NCBI GenBank assembly: GCA_009760855.2
Contig: WPIO01000243.1
Span: 22,501-86,500 of the forward strand
Direction: 5' to 3'
From: Cristatella mucedo
Taxonomy: Eukaryota; Bryozoa; Phylactolaemata; Cristatellidae
Length of the DNA stretch: 64,000 nt
Shown: one piece after another, positions 41,580 through 54,369 of the stretch
Layout: every line of letters begins with the position of its first letter
Numbering within the stretch: the first letter of the stretch is position 1
Position numbers and translations under genes: made by a program
Notes under the pieces: model-generated
Databases searched by the model: none
Told to the model about the DNA's origin: nothing
The model's input: only the letters and a program-made list of their open reading frames with translations

Positions 41580-42840
41580 TAAGCAGTTGGTGTGTTACTA
41601 ACGTGGGCCGCCGCTGTCGTTCTGGGACACGAGTCGGCACGATAGCAGTACGAATACGAGATCGAGTTATCTGCCGCTGCCAACGCTGCTGCAGCTGCAA
41701 ACTTCCGACGCCGACTGCTTTATGACAATGGACTAAACAGACAGTCTGAGCGGCCGAACCACAACAGACCCCCTTCGGTGTAAGAGACATTAGACTCCCT
41801 AGGTATGCGAGGCATTAGGCCACCTACGTATGTGAGGCAGTAGACCTCTTAGGTGTGCGAAGCAGTGATTTTTCCTGTGCTGTCTGACCATTCTTTTCGA
41901 TCCATTAGTCGGCCCTCGACGATTTAGCACAAATAATGCCTCGCCTGCTGCAAACGGGCTAGTCTTCGTATCGAGAGTATTGAGAAGCCTCCCTTCACAT
42001 TTAGCCTTACGCTGTGTCTATTGCACGTGTGTGTGAGAGAGAGAGAGAGAGAGCGAGCGAGAGAGAAGAAGAGAGACGGATCTGCAGCCATCCTCCTTGG
42101 AATGCGAGTTTGTCAGCACTCCCTCCAGTGTTGGCTTATGGTTAGGACGTGCAGGTCTAAAGCTCGGACTAAAGCAGCAGCGCCGCAGGGCCGCCGTTGT
42201 GCTGTCCGTCCATCCAAACCGTCGGGGCCGCTCTCTCTCTTGTGCCCCATAGGAAGTGAGATGCTGCGGCGCTGCGGCATCCGACGTGCCGATGCCATTT
42301 CACACGGAAAACTAGTAAAACGTCGAGCGACGTAAAGGTATTCTCGCACGAACAAATATGCTCATCGGCGCCTGGATCATAACCGTGAAGGTTGCTGTTT
42401 GCCTTGCTTTGTGCGCATGCCCCTCCTATTAAGAGCCCACAATTAAAATGCTGTAGACGTTGAAAAGAGCCGGCACGCCTCGAAGGATCTGCACCGTAAC
42501 GAATTAATAAATAGCAGGTGCCTTCGACATCCCTTAGGGGGTGGCTTATAAATTGCATTACCTCTTGAGACAAGTGGGATAACGACTGATGAAGTGCTTT
42601 CATTGTCCGAGAGGTATTGTTGCAGACACCCACCCCTGGCCAAGATCGAGCATGAAGAAGAGCTTCGAAGCCTTCGAGTGTTGCACCAGCAAGTGCTGCT
42701 ACGAACGTACTGCACGGTTTTCTCAAACAACAGTAAGTTCTTTGTCACAGGTAACGTGCTAGCAACGTAGCTAATCCTCAAAGAAGTGTGACAAATACCA
42801 ATGAAGCTTACGAATCGCTTTTGGGCGAGCGACTCGGAGC
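41580..42840. other. Unassigned DNA with a 186-codon open frame
   Basis: A minus-strand frame at 42169-42726 stays open without repeat or GC bias and reads like protein (TFVAALAGATLEGFEALLHA, YLLIRYGADP), but has no in-frame ATG at its start and no family I recognise. (GA)n at 42032-42075. Near-duplicate TTAGGCCACCTACGTATGTG units at 41795-41860. Confidence 0.3.
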
Positions 42841-42841
42841 A

Positions 42842-43100
42842 GAGTAGAATAGAGTAGCCCATTAGCAGAGCAGGAAAGTAGAGTAGAGTAGAGTAGCAGA
42901 TTAGCAGAGTAGATGGAAATAGTAGAGTAGTAGAGAAGAGTAGTTTAGTAGAGTAGTATAGTAAAGTAGAGTAGTATGGTACAGTAGCAGAGTAGAGTAG
43001 AATAGAGCAGAGTAGATTAGTAAAGTATTAGAGTATTCGAGTAGTAGATTAGCATTGCAGTAGAATAGAGCAGAGTATAGTGGAGTAGTAGAGTAGAGAG
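42842..43100. repeat. (GTAGA)n pentanucleotide array
   Basis: Imperfect AGTAG/AGAGT array over about 260 bases, with GCAGATTAGCAGAGTAGA variants. Confidence 0.93.
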
Positions 43101-43966
43101 CCAGCGAGTCGCGAATGCTACCTCGATGCACACTGAAATTGTCCACGAGCTCGATACCGCAAGTCAGCAACAAAGACCGCCCGTGCTTTACCACAGAACG
43201 CGTCAACGTACTTAAGTAGAACGGTATTTTTTTCATAGCCTCGGAGAGGCGTGAGTGAACTGAACCGGCCGCCATGGCCCAGTTATGCGGCTCGAAGCAC
43301 GGAGTGCAGCTGACTAATTGAACTCGACGCATTCTGTTCCTGTAGGCTGTAATTCAGGAATAGCTATTAATTTCAACGGAGGTCATAAAAATCTGGCTGG
43401 TATATCATTCGAACGTTTCGATATCAACCACAACAGTAGACTTGCGATATAATTTGTTTTCACTGATTGGTTTTCAGTGACTTTCTAGTGACTGTCAAGT
43501 TTAAAAGCATCATAAGCAGCTAAACGTACAGCCGGTGGTGCAGCCCATTCGCCCCTTCGTCCATAAGCATCAAAATTGGCTTTTCCTTGAAGCTTCATCA
43601 ATTCCTAACTTTTTTTGGAGCAAAGCCTAAGTTTTGTTTGCCTTGCTGCCGGAAATGGTTCCGACAGCACTGCTGAAAATCAGCCGTATTTCTTAATAAT
43701 GATCTCTTTCCTTTCACACCGTCGTTGGTGTTGAGCAAGCAGCTGGCTCACAGGCTTTCCAAGCCGACATTACTTGTCGACAGCCAGCTCCTGCCAGATG
43801 AATCAGGTCTGTCACTGTTTCCGACAACGAGTGGCTGGGTTTGCTTAACGTGGAAGGAACGAGTGGCCGTCGAAGCCTATTCGATGTCGATGGCACCGAT
43901 AGAAGGGGCATTCCTCGTAAGTTCCGTGTGCCCGAAGGCCTGCAGGAGGATGTAGAATGGTAGGAT
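43101..43966. other. Unassigned DNA
   Basis: No recognised feature. Confidence 0.35.
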
Positions 43967-44100
43967 GAATAAAAAATATAATTCATTTATAAAGCGCCCC
44001 AAGAGAACTTAATCTCTATTCAGGCCCTTCGCATATGCCTCGGGAAAAGAACTTAAAAGCACACCTGTTTAGGACAGAATTTAGTGGGTCCATGTGACGG
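43967..44100 (-). mobile_element. LINE/SINE 3' end plus inverted LINE scrap
   Basis: Minus tail: reversed CCAAGAGAACTTAATCTCTA with TTCGCATATGC. Directly after, in plus sense, AAAGCACACCTGTTTAGGAC AGAATTTAGTGGGTCC matches the family B ORF end, so two opposite LINE pieces abut. Confidence 0.6.
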
Positions 44101-44162
44101 TAGGATGATGGAGGATGGTAGGAAGATGGAGGACGGTAGGATGATGAACGGTAGGATGACGG
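44092..44162. repeat. (GGTAGGATGATGGAGGAT)n
   Basis: Four imperfect units of GGTAGGATGATGGAGGA. Confidence 0.9.
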
Positions 44163-44164
44163 AG

Positions 44165-44945
44165 GAGCTCGTGGCGCCGGAAGAATAAAACCCAGCGAGT
44201 CTTCAACGAGTCGCTTTTATGGCTGTACACATTACTTTTCTCCAAGGCAGCCGAGAGTGGCCGAGATTTTCCCGATTCCGCCAGCAAAAAACCGGGCAAA
44301 GTCGCGAGTCTACATTAGGACTGCGGTTGCGAATGATGGCCCAGCTCGCCTGCACGCGCGAATGCTCGAGCGCGCGGCTTCGCTTCATTTCCCGCCGGAG
44401 GAAGCCTTCAGAGCGACGGCTCGAGCTATTCTGGACGGGCCGGTCGATGACAGCGGAGAGAAAGCTCTCGCTGGAGCACACGCCTCGAGCGAGCCGCCGC
44501 TTGCCAAAGCTACGCACGTTCGAGCCGCCAGTGCGCTTGCGCATTCAGTGACCCTCGGTGGATACTGCTGACCTGACCATTTTCGCGCCATCGATTGGGC
44601 CTGACGAAGAATTACACGGAGCTGGTATGCCTAAAGTACGACGAGTCGAGCACCGGATCCCAACGATGCCATGACCTATTTCTGCTGCGCAGGTATTTTA
44701 CATGCACGAAACGATAGCAGATGTCGAAACTGTGCGTACCGGAAGTTCGATTATCGCCGAGAACCTAACCAGCTGCTCGCAGAGGCGGCGCGGACTATTT
44801 TTGTGGGAAGAGGGCGGCAAGCGGGCCCACACAGTTGAATTACATACAATCGAAGCTCACTCAAATCAGCAGACTACCGTGCTGGGCAACTTTCAACCGA
44901 TTCATTAGACTCGTGCGTACGAAAGGCGTACAGGCTCAGAAGCGG
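44165..44945. other. Unassigned DNA
   Basis: Moderately GC-rich; overlapping frames at 44203-44591 in several phases, none recognisable. Confidence 0.35.
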
Positions 44946-45137
<192 letters not shown>

Positions 45138-45144
45138 CCATGCA

Positions 45145-45242
45145 GGGGCAATAAAGAATCATCTGCTACAGGACTCGAGCCCTCAAACTGCGATATCAAG
45201 TGCCAACATCTTACCTGTGAGCTACGACCCGGGCTGGGGAGC
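45145..45242 (-). mobile_element. tRNA-derived SINE head (minus)
   Basis: Minus: GGGTCGTAGCTCACAGGTAA GATGTTGGC (box A-like), GGGCTCGAGTCCT (box B), AGATGATTCTTTATTGCCCC body start, cut by the TA array. Confidence 0.72.
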
Positions 45243-45244
45243 GG

Positions 45245-46985
45245 CTGCAAGTTGTTAATGCACATCGGTCTACAGGGAGCGGCACCATTTTGGGCAGATA
45301 TAACTATCTAGGGTTGTCAGCTAGCACGTACCAGTAAATGCCTCGCCGACAGCGAGGGAACTCGATACCGGCACTAATGCCTCTCGCCGCTAATGACCAG
45401 AAGTTCAAGCAGCTAACGAAGTGCCCAGTATTGCGTCTGCCCTCTCATGGATAGACAATTAAAGTTATCCTGGTCAGCTTTCTTTTGTTGCTGCGGACGA
45501 GGCACGTGTCGTGAACATATGTGGAGTTCGACATTGCACCAAATTTCACAGCAACCAATGAACTGACAAGTGCGGTGCCTGGCTGGACAGTGCTATTTTG
45601 GCCTAGAGCTGTGCCCTGCTGAACAGTGCTATTTCCAGTGCTTCCGGAAACCTCGGAGATCTCTCAACTGGGCTCTACTTTAGTGGCTGTGAATAGCAGC
45701 AGCCATCGGATCTCTTGACGTCAAAGAGCGGAAAGCAAACGTCCGTGTGCAAAGGTGCATTGTGCGTAGTACCAGACAACTGATACTAAGAGACTGAATG
45801 CGATCAAGTGTCAGGGGGCCAGTTTATTGGCTATGCTAACTTTATATGAATAATTCTGAACTTGAATTAAATAGCTTTTAGATAGTGGCGAGGGATTTTC
45901 AACCGATCTGTCTTTTTTGAAAATGGATTCAGTTTTTCTAATTTTTTGAGCCACACTATGGAGGCTTGTCTGCGGCTTCAGATTATTCAACCAACCATTG
46001 CTAGACAGAAAATAAGAGACAGCCTGGAAGAAAGGACTGCAAGAGCAACAGAGACACTCAAGATGGCTGCCGCCACACTTTTGCAGAATGAACTGAGCTA
46101 GAGCGTCATCTCAGAGGGGCTGAGCAGTTGACAGAGAATTTCACGAGCATTCCTATGCCGGCTTCGCAGACACTGGGCCTCAACAAACAATCCTTCTGCG
46201 CAGGATAGTGGTGAGCTTTGCTCGATCGTACATGCTGCCGACCACCAGCCCAGTTCATAGAATGCAATGCCATCTCGCAAGTACCGAGCCTACTACCTGA
46301 AAATCGTCAAACTAGTTATTAGCGACTGGACGTGGAGGCTTTGCATGCTAGTTACGGCCGAAAATCAAAGCTTCGTACAAGCTGCTGTCACACTACTAAT
46401 ACTGCTCATAGAATGCGAGACCTGCGTTTTCAGCGTCTAGGGAATCGGCACAAGGTAAACCTTCTGCAGCTGATCAAATCTTATCCGCAATTCCGCATTA
46501 AGAGCAAGCCCGGCCGTAGAATCACGCCTAACTCGTGTACAATTGATTGCCAGCACTTTACCAGCGCCATTTGTCTCGTAAAAAATGCAATGCACTCTTG
46601 CACACAGATTTATTCACGCACGTTCATTCTGCCCGTTTAAGCTGAGTTCGCAGGCTGGTGGGTCTTGCTTTTTATAGGGGGTTAGCGAGCATCCATATAG
46701 CCTGTGCACGAATTCAGAGTGACCTGTACCAAAGTAACATTGTGCTAGATGGCCACATCACTTTAATTGTCATGGCTGCCTCATTTCAGCAGAGGGAATT
46801 TCAAAATTCAGACTTGCTTAGGTAAGAATACCGTAACCCTACTGGTCTATCTATTTGCTACATTCTGCCATGACTCCTCTAACTCTCTCATAGCAGCTTT
46901 TTTCTACCCATGTAATATCACGCGAGAAGCTGGAAAAAACTGTGTAGCCAGCATTTTCCTACATCCGCATTGAAAGTGTGTCTTT
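45245..46985. other. Unassigned DNA
   Basis: No recognised gene, RNA or repeat family; composition close to neutral. Confidence 0.35.
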
Positions 46986-47430
46986 ATGTCACTTCTCACC
47001 GATCTGCATAGGCTCCATATAAAGCAGCAGATTTCATTAAAGGTACGATCACTAACTTGCAGGTTCTTTTATTTTCTTGCTCCAGCCTATATATCTGACA
47101 TACTTCCTAGTCAAGCTATCCGTCATGGTAAATGTTCCAATGAACCAAGTTGCTTAGCTATTATTCTAATATATTTCAAATCACTTGAAGACGTGCTTCC
47201 GGTTCCCATAATCCTAAATCCCCAAAACTCAGTTCTTACTGACATCAAGATGTCCATTGACTTGTCATATAAGAACCAACGTGCTCCTCGTAGCATTTGC
47301 TTAATCCGTGCAAGCTTCTCTGAAATTGTGCACTTTGTCACTAGCCAAATGACATCCTTGCTTTCAAGCATTCATTGAGTGCCTCAAAATACTTTTACTT
47401 TTCTTATGGCGCTATGCAAATTGTATGTAG
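46986..47430 (+). mobile_element. LINE family B fragment
   Basis: Frame SLLTDLHRLHIKQQISLKVR then RFFYFLAPAYISDILPSQ is the family B module LLADLHWLPVKQRIDFKVLS...LAPAxxSDLL. The later part diverges; TTATGGCGCTATGCAAATTG near 47406 resembles the 3' end. Confidence 0.72.
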
Positions 47431-47559
47431 TTACAATCACAACAGCAGAGCTCAAATAATGGATTCTCTACATATTCCCATGCGAAATGACTGAGCAAGG
47501 CTAGGCAACAGTGAAAACTCGGCTAATTAATTGGGCCTTGTTTACTTAGGGCTAGAGGA

Positions 47560-47660
47560 GTCTCCTAGTGGCTAAAACCTGGCTCGCTACCGGCAAGACA
47601 GAACTGCCTGCTGCTGGACTTGAACCCACGAACTTGACCTGGCAGAGCGAGCACAATAGA
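47560..47660 (-). mobile_element. Possible tRNA-derived SINE head (minus)
   Basis: Minus: GCTCTGCCAGGTCAAGTTCG TGGGTTCAAGTCC with box B-like GGTTCAAGTCC; box A region weak. Confidence 0.4.
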
Positions 47661-47684
47661 GACTTCTGTAACTTAATTACAGTA

Positions 47685-48250
47685 ATGATAATATGTCATT
47701 TAGACACTCCTATAAGAGAGCTATAGCTCTATCCAGGCGCTTAACTCGCTGCAAAGAATGAACAAGGAAATTTAGGGACATTTGCGGTATCAAGCAAGCA
47801 AGCTAAAAGAAGTACGAGGTTTAGACCAGAACGCTAAAGGCAGCGTGAATAATTTCGTGGCTACCGGCTGGCGATTAGCAAACGCTAAATCATGCAGATG
47901 TACACACGCAAAGGACACGGGAACAAAAAACTTAATTTAACAGGGGCGATGAGAAAGCCGAGATGAACAGGTGCGTCTATAGCTAAGACATGAAAGATGA
48001 GATGACATTGCAGGTAGTGACCGTGGCCCAAAGACTTTTAAGACTTTCGGTGCATACAAGCTGAAGGCTCAATCTCCAAAGTATTTCAATTTCGTTTGAG
48101 GGTCGGCGAGATTTCCGCACGGTCAGATAGGTAGGCTGGTGCAAGCGATCGACGTGACTTGAGAGCTCTGACTGAGCATCGTTTGAAGTCCACTCGATAC
48201 TTACCAGGCAGCCAATGCAATAGAGAGCTCACTTTAGCTGGCACAATCGC
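47685..48250 (-). mobile_element. LINE family B 3' fragment (minus)
   Basis: Minus coding SLLHWLPGKYRVDFK ... SRRSLAPAYLSDRAE, then the landmark AAAGTATTTCAATTTC region; tail end CCTATAAGAGAGCTATAGCT and GGCGCTTAACTCGCTGCAAA. Confidence 0.72.
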
Positions 48251-48254
48251 AGCC

Positions 48255-49090
48255 CTATCTTGGTTATTCGCCATAGAAGTTCGCAAGAAGGTGAAACAAC
48301 TCTCGCTGTAACGCCGCTCAGCCTGCTGAGAAAGTGACCCTCCACACTCGCGCACGAGCCGTAGAACTCTCGAGCGAAGCAGCTGCCCTGGCGGTGACTT
48401 CGAAGGTCGCCTTGTCTCCGGCAGCGCTCATGGCGTAAAGGCAAGCTGTAGGGCATCGACGCGATGAGCTCAATCTTTGCTGCGTATTAGCAGAGGCCAT
48501 TTCAGCCTGCTGCTAGTCACTTCACGCTGGCTGCCGAAGCAGCTGGCGCTGTCGCCTTCGATCGAGCGCCGAGAGCACAACGTCTACAGACCGCCCGAAG
48601 CTCACTCTTTCCCGCTATTTCGCCATCTGCAGCTCGCTCTTTCCTGCTCTTTCTTTTTCTGCAGCTCGCTCTTTCTAGCCGCGAAGAAAAGCGACTAACC
48701 TCGAACGCCTTCCGCCATCGCATGTGACCTGAGCGAAAAGTTGAAAAAACCATCAGAGCCACACGCTGACCGGCTTAACTATGGCTATCAACTAGCAATT
48801 TCCAGTCTGTTGGTCAATTAGAGTAACTCAATTGTCGATTAAAAAAGAGTACTTTACAGCGAGGATTACGTCCATTTTGACCAGCCCCAACAGCTTGCTC
48901 GAGTGCCCAATTAAATGTCGTGGCGAGAGCCTGATGCAACCTGACTGACCGATTTCAGTGTGCATGCGTGCCGCACGCCGACCGGGCCTCACGTAGCAGA
49001 TCTTCGCTAGCGGTGCTGGGCGTATCGTTGACCTATATCGAGTCATCAGCATAACCTACCATTTTCACTCCTACAGCATCCAGAAGTGCT
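48255..49090. other. Unassigned DNA
   Basis: TCTTTC/GCAGCTCGC near-repeats at 48605-48680; nothing else. Confidence 0.35.
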
Positions 49091-49094
49091 TATG

Positions 49095-49572
49095 TGTGTA
49101 TCTCCTTCAGTAACTCCACAAAGTCATAAAGACCATGTGGGTGTTACGCAGGAGAGTTTTGTATAGCGCACTCACAGCCTAAGCGGCTTTCGGCACGCAT
49201 TCGGTACCCAACAGACTTCGTCTCACGCAACAAAGGGAAAGTGGGAGGCATAGCTGAGTCAGGAGAGCAGTTGATGTAGTGAGTAGCATAAAAGTAGCAG
49301 TTCAGGACCGCTGAAAAAGATGTGCCATAGTCGGCAGTTGGAGAGTAGATGTCGTTGCGTAAGAATTGTGGAAGCGAGTTCCACAGTCTAGGACCTGCAG
49401 AGCTAAAGCTTCTGTCGCCAACTGTCTTTAAGCGGAGGAATGGGACAGCTAATTTATTGTCCACACAGGACCTGAGGGCGCAGGAACAGGCTGAAACTGG
49501 TGCAGCAGTTCAGCTGGGTACGAAGGAGCCAAGCCGTGGCGGGCCTTATGGGTCAGCGTAAGAACTTTGCGC
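49095..49572 (-). mobile_element. LINE family A 3' fragment (minus)
   Basis: Minus frame DNKLAVPFLRLKTVGDRSFS, FSSAGPRLWNSLPQFLRN and FPLLRETKSVGYRMRAESRL to TGTGGAGTTACTGAAGGAGAT. Well preserved; cut within KVLTLT. Confidence 0.93.
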
Positions 49573-49574
49573 TT

Positions 49575-50335
49575 ATCGGTCGATTTGGAGCGCATCGTCA
49601 CCATTCTAGTTAAATCGTTACAGACATCATAATTCTAGTTAAATTGCAGGAGCACAGACGATCTGGATGCATGCCGACAGGAGTGGAGAAGGCCGCGATA
49701 GCTCATTCCGAAGCGGAAGCGAGGCCGTTCGGAAGAGACCAGACGAGCTGCTGAGTTGAGCACCAGTTGCAGACGATGCTCCCGATACAGTCAATTACTA
49801 ACTCGTGGTTAGGAATATAATAATCGTCCTACCTACCGTCTGCGTCCAGATCAACCTCGTTATCACACTCTTGAACAGTGATCCTGGTTGAAATATGTTT
49901 CAACCAAGATTTTTATTTTTATTTACTAGCTGAATGATGCTTGCAGTGAGCACTAGACTGACTTCAGGCCAAAGGATGCAAACGGTGCGAATCAGAATTA
50001 CATGTCCTCAATTGTAAAGCTATAATTTGCGACTAATAAGCTTCCCCTGGATTGTAAGTCATTTAAGCATCTATTAAAGCCTAAGAATACTCTATGCGGA
50101 GGACTTCGACAAGCAGTAAAATAGTGGCGCATAATAAAAAAAACACACAGGTGGCTAACTAGATGACAGACTGCTGCTTGCAAGCGCAGACCGCTTAACG
50201 CCTTGGACGCCGACAGCTATCCAGTAAGACGAATTATCTGTCTCAAATCATTGCTGGATCTTCGGCATTTCGCTTATCGTATCGCACTATCTCGCGACCT
50301 CTTTGGACTAGGAGTAGTGTCATTTGGGTATGCGA
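49575..50335. other. Unassigned DNA
   Basis: No recognised feature. Confidence 0.35.
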
Positions 50336-50339
50336 GCAC

Positions 50340-50621
50340 TCGTGCGAATTGGCCTTTCAGCTGACCGAAATCTCCGGCAATGGGATTAATTATCCAGGAC
50401 TTCCGGCCTTTGCCCTTAATCGCCTGCAACTGGTTCAAGACGCAGCAGAGCGTCTGGTCTCTTTTGATCGGCGCAGCTTCCGTATCGCACTTCCGCTTCC
50501 GAATGAGCTTCACGAGCTCCCTATCAGGCGTCGAATTGAAATTAAAACTCTCCGCCCTGCTTGCAGTTGCCGCCACTCACTGGTGGCAGTTCAACCTGTC
50601 CTTGACCTCCTTGCTCCTCTT
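50340..50621 (+). mobile_element. LINE family C fragment (left of SINE)
   Basis: Frame INYPGLPAFALNRLQLVQDA AERLVSFDRR then ELHELPIRRRIEIKTLRPAC: post-RT module with LQLVQxAAERL. Interrupted by a SINE, resumes at 50797. Confidence 0.78.
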
Positions 50622-50787
50622 AATCCTAGCTGATTAAACAGCCTCTTTTTATGTAGCGACAGAAGAGCCTTTACGGCTATCACCACCGCTTTCGGTGGCG
50701 ATAAAGGATCACCCAACGCAGGAATCGAACCCACGACCTCGGGACCGAGGTCATGAAAGCAACCGCCTTACCTAGTGTGCCATCACG
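50622..50787 (-). mobile_element. tRNA-derived SINE with target-site duplication (minus)
   Basis: Minus head GAGCCGTGATGGCACACTAG GTAAGGCGG, box B GGGTTCGATTCC, body GTGATCCTTTATCGCCACCG, end AGGCTGTTTAATCAGCTAGG. It is bracketed by GCTCCTCTT at 50613-50621 and 50788-50796, consistent with a 9-bp target-site duplication inside LINE C. Confidence 0.92.
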
Positions 50788-50796
50788 GCTCCTCTT

Positions 50797-50975
50797 CCAG
50801 CGTGTCCCTCGCTCGCGCCGCCCGCTCCTCGTTCTCCGGCCATCTCGCCCTCTCTTGCACTAAATCTTTGCACCGGATCGTCGTCTTCGTGGTCTCTCGG
50901 GAGCCATAGCGAGATGTCTGCCAACGAGAGTGCAGACTGTGCGTTAGCTAAAAGATAGGCTGTTCATCGTCGCAT
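50797..50975 (+). mobile_element. LINE family C fragment (right of SINE)
   Basis: CCAGCGTGTCCCTCGCTCGC GCCGCCC and CTCTTGCACTAAATCTTTGC match 2417-2490 in the other family C copy, showing continuity across the SINE. Confidence 0.6.
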
Positions 50976-51724
50976 CCATTTACTCCACTTGAAAATTTCA
51001 TTCTTAAAAGCTATGCTCGCACTCTTTTACTCTCCACTCGCCCTCACCAAGGAGTAAGCTGCACGCGCCGAATAGTGAGAACGAAGTGCGCCTCTGGCTA
51101 ATTGCTGAGTGGCGTTCGGTTAGCCGGCGGTCAGGTGAATAGGTCAAGTAATGGGATTGCAGCTGGCCGGCTGGGCTAGCCCAGTAATGCTTGCTAAACC
51201 GGCTTAGCCGAAAGCTAGGAGCTACAGACACAATTGATAAGGTAGACAGTGCCGCTCGCCTTAGGAACTTATAATTGACATGTCCGTCGGAATAACAACA
51301 GGAGCCTGTCATGTTTTCCCGAGGGAACTCCTTGCGATTTACAAACCCCGAGAGGTTCTTGTAGTTAGTCATACAGTGGAAATGCCTACTATAAGTTTAC
51401 TCAAGATGTGGACATGCGTGATTCATTCATGATGAACATATGCTGGAGTTGCTGAAACGGACCCTATATATGAGTGGCACGCTAGGCTCGTGCGTAGTTA
51501 CAGTGGCTAATCCCTCCGGGGAATACGGCTGGGGTCTCGAGGACCCCATGAAACATCGATGGTTTTGTGGCTGAAGAGCTCGTGCCTAACGCACACGTAT
51601 ACACACGCACGCACGTGCGCTCGCACACACACACACCGGCCCGGCTCTCCCTAAATTAATTGGGATGGATAAGTGAATTGCCGCCAGCTGTTGTGCTCCG
51701 AGCCAGATCGGCGTACATATTCTC
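50976..51724. other. Unassigned DNA
   Basis: A short (CA)n/(GCAC)n patch at 51600-51637; otherwise no recognised feature. Confidence 0.35.
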
Positions 51725-52985
51725 CTGAAGTACGGGCTGCACCCCCAGCGCTTCGCTCTTGGTCCCTTTCTTTTCGCCATTTTTACTCTCCTCTTGCGGA
51801 TGTCATCGCCAAGTCGATCAACGCTTTCAAATTTATGCCAACGACACAAAGCTGTACCTATGCTTTGATCCCTCCCAGCCTTCCAGCACGTCTAACTCCC
51901 TTAACGTCCTCGCTGCATGTATTGCTGATGAATGGATGGGTGGACACACGGATGGCCGCAAGCGTCATCAAATTTAATGACGACTAAAGCAAACTTAACT
52001 AGTTTTGGGCAAACCTAGCGTCACTCAGAAATTGGTCAGCTTAAAGCTAAAAATTGGCTCAACGATCATGTCTTTAGTAGAATCTGCACAAATTCCGGGT
52101 GTCATGTTTTAAAACGACCGTTCACTAGACGACCACAGCGGCTCCAGTCAAGCCTGCGTACTTTCATCGACTTAATATTCCAAAAATTTCGCACCTGCTT
52201 AGCAAATACACTACATCCGACATGCATTTGTAGCATCCCGTCTCGACTTCTGTAACTCACTGCTTGCAGGTATTCCGGCCTATGCAATCGTGCGCTAATA
52301 GTTGGTGCAAAACTTGGCAGGTCGGCTGATCTGTCGTGAGGGTTGCAATTGCCACTTCAAGTTACTTCTCGCCAACCTTCACTGGCTCCCAATTGAGCAG
52401 CGAATCTTTTTCAAGGTCTTGTCACTCACTTCTAGGTCTTTTCATTCTCTTGCCCCAGTCTACATGCCAGAACTACTCCCCATCTAAGCTAGGCATTGTA
52501 ACAACCACTCTTCTGACTCAAATCGTTAATCTGTGCCTTAAATAGACCGCAAATCGTAAGGAGACTGTGCCTTTAGTTTGCATACTCTCAAAGCCTGGAA
52601 CTCATTCCCGAATACTGTCCCGACATCCCCTGACTCGATGAGATCTAAAAAGAAGCTAAAAATGCACCTGTTCTTTACATCACTTGGTGGGTTTTTTGTT
52701 CCTAGAAGATTTCTAGTTTGTCCTGTATGTGCTTATTCGAAAATGTAAAGTGCCTAGACAGAAATTGAGTTCTCTGAGGGCGCTTTATCAAGTGCATTAT
52801 TATTATTCTTATTATTTGTGCTGACACTGCCTGCTACTTGTCACTAAATTATGAATGTTGACACTGTGCATGTTAGTGCTAACATTAGCCTCGTGCTTCC
52901 CTCACTGCATTTATAACGTGCCTAGAAATACATTAATTTGTTTAAGGATGATATTCAGATTTATTGTTATTATTACTATTACCCT
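51725..52985 (+). mobile_element. LINE family B, RT to 3' tail, degraded
   Basis: Starts in the RT palm (LGPFLFAIFT), with the catalytic box as [20 protein letters not shown] (YADD changed to YAND), then the C-terminal module LLLANLHWLPIEQRIFFKVL and APVYMPELLP, and the 3' stem GAAATTGAGTTCTCTGAGGG CGCTTTATC with TTATTATTATTCTTATTATT. A second 3' UTR/tail unit follows (52830-52985). Frameshifts and stops throughout. Confidence 0.9.
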
Positions 52986-52989
52986 GCCG

Positions 52990-53735
52990 CAATAAACGCC
53001 AATGTGAGTCCGACCAAGACATTGCTAGTCGTCACTCCGTAAAATGCATATCTTACTGGACAGCAAAATATTCTGCCGCTGGAAGAATTCAAACTGGGAT
53101 CTCAGCTTCCATGGTCTACGACTCTATCTACCTGTCCATTCACAAAGTTTTCTGCCTATTAGTGATTTCAAGCGATATCAATATCTCACATTTATCAAAT
53201 GTCTTACTCTTATGTGAACGCGTAACGCCGAAGGCTCGGCGGGAGAGGCGTAACCTACCGATTACTGGTCGGCGTAACTTACTACCTAATGCGGTTGGGT
53301 GCACGTCTCCACGCAATAAGCAGGCCGCCACAAAATGAGCGTTTCTAGCGCTGATCTACTCACCGTTACTAAGGGGGTCGTAAGTTCGCGGCGTGAATTG
53401 GAAAGCGAGACACACGAACAGGAGATTTCACTGAGCTTTACTCGCAAGCGAACAATGTCGCTGCGCGTCTAGCTCAGTTTTATCTTCAACACTCCTCGCA
53501 CGCTCTCAACAGCACAAGCACTCTTGCGGGGAAATGCGTCCCCGCACTTAGGCTAGCTACATCTGTTGTGGGAAACGACCTTAACAGGATAGAGGAGCTC
53601 AAAACCAGAATCTAGACCCTGGCTCGAGAACTAGGGCTCCGCTTCCACCGTATAGGCAATAATACTTCACAAAACAAAACCAAGCTACTTCCAGTTTGCA
53701 TAGGCAAATCCCTATGTGCATACTCATACACACAC
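52990..53735. other. Unassigned DNA
   Basis: A tRNA-head-like scrap near 53085 (GAATTCAAACTGGGATCTCA); nothing else. Confidence 0.3.
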
Positions 53736-53736
53736 A

Positions 53737-53771
<35 letters not shown>
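53737..53771. repeat. (CA)n microsatellite
   Basis: About 17 CA units. Confidence 0.95.
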
Positions 53772-53773
<2 letters not shown>

Positions 53774-53849
53774 CACAAATACAAAAAACACGAAATACGA
53801 ACCACGGGCGCTATACGACCGTTTTCGGTGGCGTCCACCGAATCCTCTT

Positions 53850-54271
53850 CTTTTTTTTCGCTTTTAGAGAAACGAGTCCGGCAACTGCCGGTGACTGCGT
53901 CGTAACAAAGCCGCAGAAAGAACAGTATCCTTAGACGAGCGCCTCTCTACTCTTAAATACCTAGCCGAGACAACGGGGCAAGAGCTTAGCGGTATTGGGC
54001 CCGGCACCGTCGGCCATAGGGGTAAAGTATTAATACCGTCGCTCGACCGCCGGATGAGCAACCCCGTCCAGCTTGAATGCAGAGAAGGTTCGAGACGATT
54101 CTTTTTGGGCAGACTTATGGCCGAGTTCGACAGGCCGGCCGCCATTGGTCAGCCGCTCCTGCGGATAGCAGACCGACTCTAAAGCTTTAGCCGAACCGCC
54201 GCAGCCGCTGGTCCCGGTGACTCGTGGCTTCGCGCGCGCTTGAGCTCTCGCAGTCTCTCCACACTTGTGGT

Positions 54272-54277
<6 letters not shown>
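53850..54277. other. Unassigned GC-rich DNA
   Basis: No recognised feature. Confidence 0.35.

Positions 54278-54344
<67 letters not shown>
54278..54344. repeat. (TC)n microsatellite
   Basis: About 33 TC units. Confidence 0.97.
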
Positions 54345-54345
<1 letters not shown>

Positions 54346-54369
54346 GTTCACCGCTCAAAAATAAAAAGA

